NCBI GenBank assembly: GCA_029207755.1
Contig: JARCOQ010000010.1
Span: forward strand, 558,001 to 622,000
Origin: Chamaea fasciata
Lineage: Eukaryota; Chordata; Aves; Passeriformes; Sylviidae
Direction: 5' to 3'
Length of the DNA: 64,000 nt
Part shown: piece after piece, positions 8,166-17,069 of the stretch
How positions within the stretch are numbered: the stretch's first letter is position 1
How the letters are laid out: each line of letters starts with the position of its first letter
Notes under the pieces: generated by a model
Seen by the model: only the letters and a program-made list of their open reading frames with translations
Told to the model about the DNA's origin: nothing
Databases searched by the model: none
Translations under genes and position numbers: made by a program

Positions 8166-10790
8166 GTATCGATGTCGCTCTTGCAGGGTCATTAGCAGGA
8201 CGGATCCATTTACTAGGTATCCATTGGGGCCCTGTGGGGGTAAGAACACAAACATAACCTCTACCCATGTACTGAACCTCCGCGGGACCTTCCCATACTC
8301 CAGTTGTGGGATCTCGGTACATGACTTTAAACAATGGCTTAGTTGCTTCCTCCTTTACTTCCCCTGAGTGGATGACCGCAGGGGGCTCCGAGTGGTCCCC
8401 CATTACACACAGATAGTTTAATACAAATAGTGTTTTTGATAGCATGGTCTGCACATCCACCTCCTCCTTCTATTTTAACAGATAATCCTTGAGTGTTTGG
8501 TGGGCTCGCTCCACAGTCGCCTGACCTGTTGGTGAATGTGGGATACCTGTGATGTGTGTCACACCCCACTTCTGTAAGAACCTTTGGATCCTGCTGCTCA
8601 CATATGCAGGGCCATTGTCTGTCTTAATCTGTTCTGGCACCCCCATCACCGCAAAGCAAGTAGTTAGGTGTTGTACCACGTGGAGAGCTTTCTCTCCCGG
8701 CTGCGCTGAAGCCCAAATAAATTTACTGAAAGTATCAATTGTAACATGCACATATTTCAATCTACCAAAGGAGGATACGTGAGTTACATCCATTTGCCAG
8801 ATCTGATTGGGTCCAAGGCCCCCTGGGTTTACTCCCATCCCTAGTCCAGGCCCATGCTGACTGCAGAGAGGACAGGATCTGACAATACCAAGGGCATCAT
8901 TCAGAGATATGCGAAACTGTTTCTTTAGGCCTCGCGCATTCTGGTGAAAAGTCTCATGAGCAATACGTGCCTGCTGAAATTCGTCTTGTGGTACTGCAAC
9001 AGAAACCAACTGATCAGCTATGGCATTACCCTGACCCAAACCTTCTGACCATTTGTGGCTTCGAATATGCAAAATTGCAAAAGGAGCTGAGCGCAGCCGA
9101 ACAGCTTGCCTCAGCTGTCTCAAAAGTTCCCATAACCTGTCATTCTTTATATCCTTTATCAATGCATCCTCAATCCGCAGCACCACCCCTACTACGTATA
9201 ATGAGTCTGTGACAACATTTACACCAGGACCAGGCCAATTCATAATGACCCAAAGGACAGCCCTTAATTCTAGCGTCTGCAATGTGTCCTCAGTAGTCGC
9301 GTCCAATGATTTCTTCATCCACGTGCCCTCCTCCATCCAAACAGCTGCTGCTCGTCTGGATTTTCTGCCCGCATCTGTGTATACAGTCAGCGCATTTTCC
9401 AACGCTCTGTGGGACACACGTGGTTTGTCTATCCATTCATTGGAGCGCACCCACTGTAGTACAGGGTTTTTGAGCGATCTTAACTGCACATCCTGTGCTG
9501 TTCCCAAAAGACTGTCCTGTAATTCAGGGGAATGATAAAGATACCACGTCAGGTCCTCATTCTGAAGTGGCAGATAGATTGTGTTCGGTTCTGCCCCTGT
9601 AACCTGTCGGCACCGAATTCGGCCTTTTTTAATTAAGGCAGCAAGGTTAGCAACACGGCTCTGAATCATGGTACGGGGCTGTACCATTGTGAAAAGCCAT
9701 TCCAGCACCAGTGGCATATCCTTGGCATCCAGCTGGGTGAGAGCTCCCATAAAATGGTTTGGCCCAGCAAGAATCGTGAGATCCACTGCAGTATCGGGTA
9801 GCATCCGTGACACAGTTCGGTTAGCTATGGTATCTGCTGACTGTTGCAGCAGTCCGTGCTGTTGCTGAGACAGCACAACTGGCGATGCAGGATCAGTGCC
9901 TTTCAGCAGTGGACGAAGGGCTTCCAAATCGTCCTTGGAGAAGCCAACCACAGGCCGGAGCCACTGGAGATCTCCAAGAAGGTGCTGTGCATCATGTAGA
10001 GTGGCAATCTGAGTCCGCAGCTCCAGCTTCTGTGGTGAGATGGTAATGTCAGCTATCATCCACCCTAAATACCTCCAAGGAGCAGTGCGCTGGATTTTTT
10101 TTCAGGAGCTACTACCAGTCCATTCTTTGCCAGTGTGGTAACAAGAATTTCCTCCTGCTGCCCGGTGAATGGGTCCTTTTGCGCAAGGAGAATATCATCC
10201 ATACAATGGTAAATCACCGTGTGCTGCCAAGCTTGATGCAAGGGCTGTAAGGCAGTAGCAACAAACAGCTGACACAGAGTCGGTGAATTGCGCATGCCTT
10301 GCGGAAGGACCACCCATTCAAAGCGTTGAGAAATTGCCTCCCTGTTAACTGCAGGCAGGGTAAAGGCAAACCGCTGAGTGTCCTTTGGGTGCGAGGCAAT
10401 TGTGAAAAAACAATCCTTAAGATCAACAATCAAAATAAACCAGTTTTGAGGCATCATAGCCGGATTGGGTAGCCCTGGTTGCAATGCCCCCATTGGCTGC
10501 ATTTGGTTATTGACGGCACGAAGGTCGCAAAGCAGCCGATATTTGCCAGATTTCTTCCTTACGACAAAGATAGGGGTATTCCATGGGCTTGTGGAAGGCC
10601 GTACATGCCCCTCCTATAATTGTTCCTTGACCAAGGCATGTGCTTGGCAGAGGCTTTCCTTTTTCAGCGGCCACTGCTCAATCCATACAGGTGTATCCGT
10701 CAACCATGTCAATTGGATTGGGAAAGCCCAAGAAGTGACCGCACTCAAAAAGGGCCATCACCCGTGGTCAATTTGAGGCCCAGCTGGGAT
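8149..10790 (-). pseudogene. pol: pol: reverse transcriptase, RNase H and integrase, interrupted
   Basis: The RT fingers and palm lie in frame with the -1 shift from pro, up to about 10100. The catalytic VDLKD is present and the usual YMDD reads CMDD. A TAG interrupts this part at 10614-10616. The frame changes at a run of eight A (10096-10103), which marks an indel. The second frame (10059-8470) carries thumb, connection, RNase H (Asp229, Glu264, Asp285, Asp349 of that frame) and integrase: HHCC zinc finger His368, His372, Cys396, Cys399, and the D,D(35)E triad Asp424, Asp481, Glu517. A TAG at 8470-8472 separates the C-terminal DNA-binding domain (8149-8460, same frame, ending WIPSKWIRP). 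All RNase H and integrase catalytic residues survive, but no complete Pol can be made. Confidence 0.93.
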
Positions 10791-11674
10791 AAAATGTCTC
10801 TACCGATCAGGGCCTGCACTCCTGTAGGGAGGTTCATTACTGTCACTGTTGTGGATGCAGATTTTCTGTCAATGGTGATAGAGACTGGTTTGAGGCTTCT
10901 TTGTACTGGTTTCATGCCTCCCACTCCTTCAACTGAATCTGCCCTACTCTGGAGAGGCCACTGTAATGGCCAACAGCATCTGGAAACAATAGTTACATCT
11001 GCACCTGTGTCTAGAAGCACTCGAAGGTGAATGCGATGTTGTTCTTGTTGAAGAAAAGCTATTACAAGCGGACGCTGTTCCATAGAGAGGGTGAGCAGAA
11101 CCAGTCCTCCGGTGGAACCAAATCCTCTTGTTCCCCGCAGTGGTCCCTTAGCTTCTTGCACCAACTGAGGCACTGGAAGTAGTTGGGCTATTCGGCTTCC
11201 TGCTGGAATTCTTAGTGGAGGAAAATGTGTGAATGCCATTATCATGATTTCTCCAGTGTAATCAGCATCAATTACTCCGGGTATTATCATTAGTCCTTTC
11301 AGGGCGGCAGATGACCGTCCCAGTAACAAAGCTCCAAATGACTGTCCATTAACTTTAACAGGTTCTTTAATTCCAGTAGGGATTTTAATAGGTTTATTGT
11401 CCTTTAGCGCAACATCTACTGCAGCTGCCAAGTCCAGGCCCATGCTTCTCCTTGTGGCAGGGCGTAGGCTGCCGGCAGGGAGGAGGGGGAGGCTGGGTAG
11501 ACTTGAGCTGCTGTTGGTGTCGTTGCGCCGCGGCTCCTCGCGCTCCGCCGTCCGTTTCCCGACTTCTTTCGGCAGGCGTCTGTTGAGTGGTTGTCCGCTT
11601 GACAATTCTGGCACCAGACTTGTCCCACTCGGCACTCCTTCCTCATATGTCCGGACTTGCCACATCGGAAGCAT
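10745..11674 (-). CDS. pro: pro: dUTPase and aspartic protease, open frame
   Basis: A frame of about 310 codons, open without a stop and lying -1 relative to gag. Its first 65 or so codons overlap the nucleocapsid end. dUTPase occupies about residues 76-190: motif 1 SMGLDLAA, motif 2 GRSS, motif 3 GVIDADYTGEI, motif 4 RIAQLL and the glycine-rich motif 5 RGTRGFGSTGG. Retropepsin follows with the active site LLDTGADVTIVS near 220 and the second conserved loop IGRDILSQLG near 290. dUTPase at the head of pro is typical of betaretroviruses. It is normally made only by frameshifting from gag, whose own frame is broken here. It is the one retroviral frame in this copy with no visible lesion. Confidence 0.9.
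   Translation of the reverse strand: MLPMWQVRTYEEGVPSGTSLVPELSSGQPLNRRLPKEVGKRTAEREEPRRNDTNSSSSLPSLPLLPAGSLRPATRRSMGLDLAAAVDVALKDNKPIKIPTGIKEPVKVNGQSFGALLLGRSSAALKGLMIIPGVIDADYTGEIMIMAFTHFPPLRIPAGSRIAQLLPVPQLVQEAKGPLRGTRGFGSTGGLVLLTLSMEQRPLVIAFLQQEQHRIHLRVLLDTGADVTIVSRCCWPLQWPLQSRADSVEGVGGMKPVQRSLKPVSITIDRKSASTTVTVMNLPTGVQALIGRDILSQLGLKLTTGDGPF
10748..10754 (-). promoter_or_regulatory. Candidate pro-pol -1 frameshift site CCCTTTT
   Basis: On the minus strand C CCT TTT lies in the pro frame right before the pro TGA. A -1 slip puts ribosomes exactly into the RT frame. It fits the X XXY YYZ rule. I have not checked the downstream RNA fold. Confidence 0.5.
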
Positions 11675-13161
11675 TTTAACTGCGCCTTAGGCTTAGTGGA
11701 CCCTTGGTTCCTTCCTGCACGTAATGGTTGCAGCGCGGCAGCAGCAAAAGCCTGAGTTTGTGACTGCCCCCCCTTGGTAGTTTCTGTCAGGTCCTTAACA
11801 GCCTCAACTAGCATAGCCTGCATTCCCTGAGGGATCCTACTCATATGATCTAAATACTGCACTACATCCCAATCGCCCGGGAGAGTAACAAGAATTGCTT
11901 TTGTTTGGGGATTACAATTTTGCATGACACACTCCCGCAAAAGTGCTCCTTGCATGTATAAAGGAACACCAGCCCTTTCAATTGCTGCTGAGACACGATC
12001 GACAAATGCAGAAAATGACTCTTGGTTTCCCTGCTTCACATTCATATAAGATGGTGCAGCACTATCAGTTCTAACCTTTCTGTATGCCAGCCTTGCTAGC
12101 CGCAGAGTCTCTCTTATGAGATCAGGACCTAACATTGCCTGAGCCTGTGGTGTTGAAAAATTTCCTGTTCCCATATAATGCTCTAGTGTGGCCCCCCGCA
12201 AAGGATCACCTGGCCCCCTCTGCACATTAATTGCTTCTTGACACAATGCCTGCCAATGAGCCTGCCAAAGCATTATTTGTGATTGAAACATAATCATTTT
12301 CAAAAGATTTTTCATGTCTTCCTGGAGCAACAGTCCAGCTCCCCAAATATAATTTAGCACTTGTTTGGTAGGCTCACCCTGCAGTCCAGATTCATTGACC
12401 GTGTTCCGCAATTGCATTAATAGCTTCCAATCTAAAGGGGATACTGTTACATCCATCCCTCCTGCAGCGTTAGGCATGTATACCACTGGAAACGCTTGTT
12501 TATCTTCCTGTATTTCTTGTCATGTTGCTACAGCACCTGAATCTCCGCTCTCCAAAGCTTCCCTCATAATGCTCTGCCAATCAACTCTGCCCCTAATTTT
12601 GCACCGACCCTTTTGAGCACTGTTTCCATTCTCATGATAACGGGCTGCCTCATCCTCTAAGGTAGCTTCCTCAGAGGGTGACAGTCCTCCCCCCCAATCG
12701 CTCGGATGCGGCGGGGCGGACGGCAAGGGCTCATCTGGGGTCCTAGGTGGTAATGTCAGCCCATTCACAGTGATCGGCTGTGGCATGTTTTCCCCACCAA
12801 ACATAATCATTCCCTCCTTTGCAGGAGCTGATTTCCCTTCCAAGTGCAAGGCTGCTGCTACGGCAACGCGTCTTTCTGCTTTAAATTTTTCTAGGCAATT
12901 AACAACAGCGCGCCACGGTCGAGTTAACTTTACTGCCGCCTTATCATCATCTCTTACAGCCTGCCACAGGCAATCCCCCACCTTTTGCCATTCCTCGAAC
13001 TGATATACGCTGTCAGGGTCTCGGAAAAAAACCTTTTTCTCGGCATACTCTAGGAGGCCAGGAAGTTCCTTTTTCAAATCTACCTCCTGCACGCCCCGCT
13101 TTTTTAAAAAGCATTTAAACAAATCATAGGCCACCTGTTTCTCCACTGCTACCCCTAACAA
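11416..13161 (-). pseudogene. gag: gag: matrix, capsid and nucleocapsid, one internal stop and no ATG start
   Basis: A single frame runs over the whole interval except for one TGA at 12520-12522. The N-terminal part (13161-12523) has the matrix-like start with YDLFKCFLKKRG. The second part (12486 down) contains capsid, with the major homology region QGNQESFSAFVDR, then two CCHC zinc knuckles (11572-11673), each with the spacing CX2CX4HX4C. No ATG opens the frame: an in-frame TGA lies three codons before the first homologous codons, so the initiator has been lost. Gag normally builds the virus core; this copy cannot give a full protein. Confidence 0.92.
11554..11560 (-). promoter_or_regulatory. 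gag-pro -1 frameshift site GGGAAAC
   Basis: On the minus strand G GGA AAC lies in the gag frame just after the second zinc knuckle and within the gag/pro overlap. A -1 slip leads exactly into the dUTPase-protease frame. GGGAAAC is a known betaretroviral gag-pro slippery sequence. Confidence 0.8.
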
Positions 13162-13397
13162 ACTATCTCAAGGGGAGCAGTCAGGAAAAGCTGTACCTTT
13201 TACCAGTGCACGCGCATGCAGCCTGTGCAAGATGGCACTACGTCGGTTTAGCAAGCTTCCTTCTGTAAGGTCAGCCTAGGCACAGAGCGAGGTGTACGCC
13301 AGCGTACAGAAGCCCTTCTGCCTTCCGAGCGCTGCTTCTCGGAGCTCCGCCGCTCGCTTACCTCCGGGTGAGTATCACGAGTGCAGTCCCAGTCGCT
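13162..13397 (-). other. 5' leader of the provirus
   Basis: Untranslated stretch between primer binding site and gag, expected to hold packaging signals and a splice donor. I see no distinctive motif. Confidence 0.6.
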
Positions 13398-13416
13398 ACC
13401 ACGTCGGGGGTCACCA
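13398..13416 (-). other. Primer binding site, tRNA-Trp type
   Basis: Two bases after the 5' LTR the minus strand reads TGGTGACCCCCGACGTGGT. This is the complement of the tRNA-Trp 3' end apart from one extra C and one mismatch. Alpharetroviruses also use tRNA-Trp. Confidence 0.85.
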
Positions 13417-13418
13417 AC

Positions 13419-13813
13419 TGCAGAGGATTTCGACGAGGGAAGAATGCAATCAATCAATATGATTGATAAAGCATTGTTCAACTTTATTGCTCATAACATC
13501 CGTTCTTATACTTTTGCCTGAAGCATTTAGCATACTTGTAAAATTATAATTGGTTAGCATACACTACTCATCTATACTTGATTGGCTATATCAAGCGTGA
13601 GAAGGTTCCTCCTCTTGGCATGCTGAAAACTTTGTATATGTGCTACTGCTACGCTGTATTAACTACAAGTTCTTTTTATCTTTGGCCTGTATCCATGCTT
13701 ACTGCTGTCCCAAAGACAGCTTGTCTCAGCAGCGCGTAGGCTGCTAGCACTTCGTATCGGGCCATAAGGCCTCTAAATATCGGTGGCCTTGCTCTGCTAA
13801 CCATTCTTCAACA
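13419..13813 (-). repeat. 5' LTR of the provirus
   Basis: It is 395 bp, the partner of 7387-7781, with the same CCAAT, TATA-like (13506-13511) and AATAAA (13483-13488) motifs and TG...CA ends (TGTTGAAG, CTCTGCA). Its outer edge abuts the first macrosatellite copy at the word ACATCCCAC. Confidence 0.93.
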
Positions 13814-14462
13814 ACATCCCACTTGAAAGGTCCATTCAGTGTGAAAGGATTTTGAAAAGAAGAGGAAGAGTATCAAGCAGAGGGAGGAAATAGTGCAGAA
13901 ATGGTGGAAATGTGCTCTACTGAGAGCACATCTACAACAGTGACAAGGTAGGAGTCTGGATTTGCTTTATTTTGGTGGTGTTGTCTTCCCCAAATTTGTG
14001 GATAAAATTCAAGGGAATGCATGATGTACTTTCTTTTACATCCTATGTATTGAGTTAAGATGGAAATCCAGTGTACAAATGGAACTGCACTTTGGAGAGG
14101 CTGGAAATGTTGGGCTAAATTGGAGCCTGTATTTGTCATTAACTTTCAGCTGTGAGAAACAACACTTGTGGTAGAGATGCAGTAAATGGTTTTCAGGTAA
14201 ATGTGGCTATTATTTAGGGAAATTGAAAAATATTGATATGCATGTCGTTTGGATTGAAATTGGAAAGAAATGGTTTATGAAGTAGATCAGATCTTGGGAG
14301 GAAATGCAGATGATTCTCTTAGCTAAATCAGAGAGGGTTGGCAGCAGAATGAAATGGATGGGATTTTGGTTGAATTTTTATCACTGGTAGAAATGGCAGC
14401 CTGTGTCTGTGGTACTGCTAATAGGGGTAATCCTATTGCTGGGTTCTGCATCTATTTCCCAG

Positions 14463-16003
14463 GAGACAGCAGTGGTGGGAATGTTTGGGTGCCAGGCTGT
14501 TGCTGTGCTCATAACGGGTTGACGTCCATGGAGTGTTGGGGGCGCCAGGCGGTTGCTGTGGCCCCAGTGGGCTCCTGGAGTGTTTGGGGTGAGTGTGCAG
14601 TGCTGGGCACAGCCCTGGGCAGAGCAGCCTTGTGCCTGAGGGCAGGGGGAGGCCTCAGGAGGCTCTGGAGGATCAGCTGTGCCAGGGAAGCCCTCCTGCC
14701 AGCAGGGAAGCCCTCCTGCCAGCAGGCCTGTGGTGGTGGCTGAGTTACTTGCACCCTGTGACCCAACCAGAATGCTCAACTTTTAACTTGCTGTCAGGCC
14801 TTCAAACAAGATTTCCCTTCTTTCTAGATGACGCTGAAATATTGTCCAAATGCGGTAAGCTGTGTCTGTGTTAGAATATCCTCCTTTCCTCATTGTTTGA
14901 CCCAGGTTATTTTTAGTGCAATAGCATTGTATCTGTCCAAAAGAGTGTTCTAGAAATAAGTTGCTGTCATGGTGCAATGCAGTTTCTAAATGACATTGCA
15001 GGTATTTGAGACATGTTCTAGTACTAATGACAGCTTTTTTCCTGCAATGATTTCTTTAGGGTTCTTGTAGGTGGAAATGAGTGTTCTTTCAGCTTGAATG
15101 AAATGTTCTCGAAAGATGGTGTTGGGCCTAGACAGGCTTGACTTGTGTCATGAGGTCATTCAGGGCTCAGATGCACTGCAAGTGATTGCATTTGTCATTT
15201 TCCACTTAATTTCTGAGCCAGAGAATAGGCTGGTTTAAAGAGCTTTAAGCAACAAATGTTGAAGAGACTTACAGATTTATTTTGCCTTATGTCTGTGATT
15301 GCGTGCAATGATCAGGTTCTGTTCCTTAACCCCCAGGAGAAATGCCATGTCTGTAAATGCACGGTGAGATCAGGCCAGACTTGCTGGTGACAGGGCTCTG
15401 CAAGTTGTCCTTGTGGGCTGAATCTGAGTTTTAATTGTGTTCTGGACAGAAGGGCCGGCGATTGCTGCGCCGTGTTTTGGATGCGTGCAAAGCAGCAGGG
15501 AAGTTGGAGCTTGAGCAGGAGGACGCTGAGGTGGTTTTGTCGGAGCACCGGGGGCTCAGTGGGAGGTGTGTGAGACGTGAGGCAATTTGCAGGCAGCCTT
15601 TGGGGTGCTGGCTGTGCCGCTGCCGTCGGTGGTGCAGGAGCAGCCATGGGGTGTCAGCATTGCCCCACGTTCCCGCTGCGTGTCCCCGAGGCCGCCGCCA
15701 CTGTCCTGGCACACTGTGCTGGCATTTGCAGAGTGCCAGCAAGGGTGCTGGGCTTGCTGCAAAGTCCTGTGCTTGCCGTGTGCATGTAGATGATGTTTTC
15801 AAATGAATTTTAGCTGGAAAAAGGGAATTTTCAGGACGGGAATGAGGGACAGAGAAGAAAATGGAGATTTTCTGGAAATGTTTTTGCTAATGTAGCTCCA
15901 ACTGCCTGTGTGGGATAACCCTGTTGTAGACTGCATCTTTTTGGATCCTTTCAGAGACGCCTGCCTGGGTGATGTTGCCATTCCAGGGCTGGTGTTCTGG
16001 GAC
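14463..16003 (+). other. Candidate exon set in the macrosatellite unit (copy 1 coordinates); protein not recognised
   Basis: Four stretches have splice-like borders and fitting phases: 14828-14854 (27 nt, after TTTCTAG, before GTAAGC), 15337-15363 (27 nt, after CCTTAACCCCCAG, before GTGAGA), 15450-15565 (116 nt, after CTGGACAG, before GTGTGT) and 15955-16003 (49 nt, after GATCCTTTCAG, before GTGAGA). Joined, they stay open; the third reads KGRRLLRRVLDACKAAG onward. The last can also run on in frame to a TGA at 16148-16150. A further splice-bordered stretch, 14463-14588, does not fit this chain. The third stretch recurs intact at 18705, 21959, 25207, 28457, 31699, 34948, 38190, 41443, 44696 and 47949. 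I know no matching family, and near-identical copies give no evidence of selection. Confidence 0.25.
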
Positions 16004-16669
16004 GTGAGATGTGTCCTTTGTGCCATTGTTATAGCTTTTCCCAACCACCTCTGGAGTGCTGGGAGAGTTCACTCTCTCTGTTTCCCTGGGTTTGGGATCT
16101 TGGGGCCTGTGCTGTCCCTCTGGAAGAAACCTGTTATAATCCCTCTATGAAATTGAGATAGGAAGGTACAAAAGAGTTAAAATCTCTTTTAAGAGTGGTG
16201 TATTACAAGTGCAAGATTTTGTTTGAGGAAAACATTCCCTAAACCTAAAAGAATAACTAAAGAAGGAGATATTTTAAAAAGGAATTGAAACTATTAATCA
16301 ATCTTAAGAACAGAATGGATGATTTTATCTGAGGTTCACATCTTACAGACTGCTTGTCATGTGGCTTCAGAGGGTTTTGTTTTGTTTTGTTTTGGTTTTT
16401 TTGAATAATCTGGTTCAAGCATAATTGCAACTAGAAAATCAAATGCTTTTCAATTGATCCTGATGCCATGTCAGTGGTGTTTGGTTTAGAAGCTCTCTGT
16501 AGCACTGCCCTTTATCAGCTGATGAATTGCAGAAATAGGAGCAGTATTTCATGTTGCTAAGAGAAAGCATTTTAATAGTGCTGTGGATACGGGGGTAAAT
16601 TGCAATAATTGAAGATTAAAAAACTATTCTCCAAGTGTTCCTGGAGCTTAAATAGAGAGCTCAGAGAAG

Positions 16670-16687
16670 TTGTGTGTGTGTGTGTGG
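16670..16687. repeat. (GT)n microsatellite within the macrosatellite unit
   Basis: A GTGTGT run of about 18 bp in copies 1 and 2 and slightly shorter in the others. It recurs about every 3.25 kb and is a length-variable marker between copies. Confidence 0.8.
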
Positions 16688-17069
16688 GGAAACAGGATGG
16701 TCTGCCCAGGCTGGCAGAGCATCTCTATGTATGTTCATTGTTGAACCAGAACTAATGATAACACTTAAATGACAGGTACTGTGGGTGATAAAAATGAATG
16801 GTTTGGTTAAAGGGGGGAGATGACAGCGTTAGGCAGAATAACTGGGCCGTTTAGTGAGCTGTGCTAAAACAGACCAGTGTATTATTACTCAGTGCACTTT
16901 TTGTGAGCAGGGGCATTCTTGGGTTACAAGGCACTTTCTGACCAAAGCTTCAAAATTTATTGTGACTATTCGGTGTGACTCTTTGCGGACAAAACCCGAA
17001 TGATGATAAATTCATAGGAAAAGTAGAATTTAGTTGCAGCAGAGGGGCATTTGGTACTAATACGGGTGA

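Larger units (their letters stand above)
7387..13813 (-). mobile_element. Full-length class II (betaretrovirus-like, ERVK) provirus, defective
   Basis: The element reads right to left: 5' LTR 13419-13813, primer site, gag, dUTPase-protease, pol, small env remnant, polypurine tract, 3' LTR 7387-7781. Gag, pro and pol sit in three successive -1 frames, with dUTPase at the head of the protease frame, as in betaretroviruses. Lesions: no ATG at the gag start, a TGA inside gag, two TAGs and a one-base-type frameshift in pol, and loss of most of env. The LTRs differ at roughly 17 of 395 positions by eye, or about 4 percent, so the insertion is not recent. The flanking hexamers (CTGCAC on the left, ACATCC on the right) do not form a target-site duplication. 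Confidence 0.93.
13814..17069 (+). repeat. Macrosatellite copy 1
   Basis: It starts directly at the LTR edge. It groups with copy 2: both have TTTTGTTTTGTTTTGG in the T-rich run and a longer (GT)n. Confidence 0.93.

Noticed and set aside
7387..13813. Alpharetrovirus (ALV/RSV-like), suggested by the tRNA-Trp primer site
   Set aside because: dUTPase at the head of pro and separate gag, pro and pol frames with two -1 shifts point to a betaretrovirus-like class II element.
13815..13960. Coding-looking stretch at the macrosatellite unit start (FEKKRKSIKQREEIVQKW) between a CAG and a GTAGGA donor
   Set aside because: In-frame TGA codons lie on both sides of the attractive frame, and copies 4-8 have lost the donor (AAGTTAGG).
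14381..15806. Pairs of overlapping 111- to 136-codon frames on both strands, repeated in every macrosatellite copy
   Set aside because: Their recurrence only reflects the near-identity of the copies. They overlap each other antisense and lack splice or start context; only the splice-bordered set is kept as a weak candidate.
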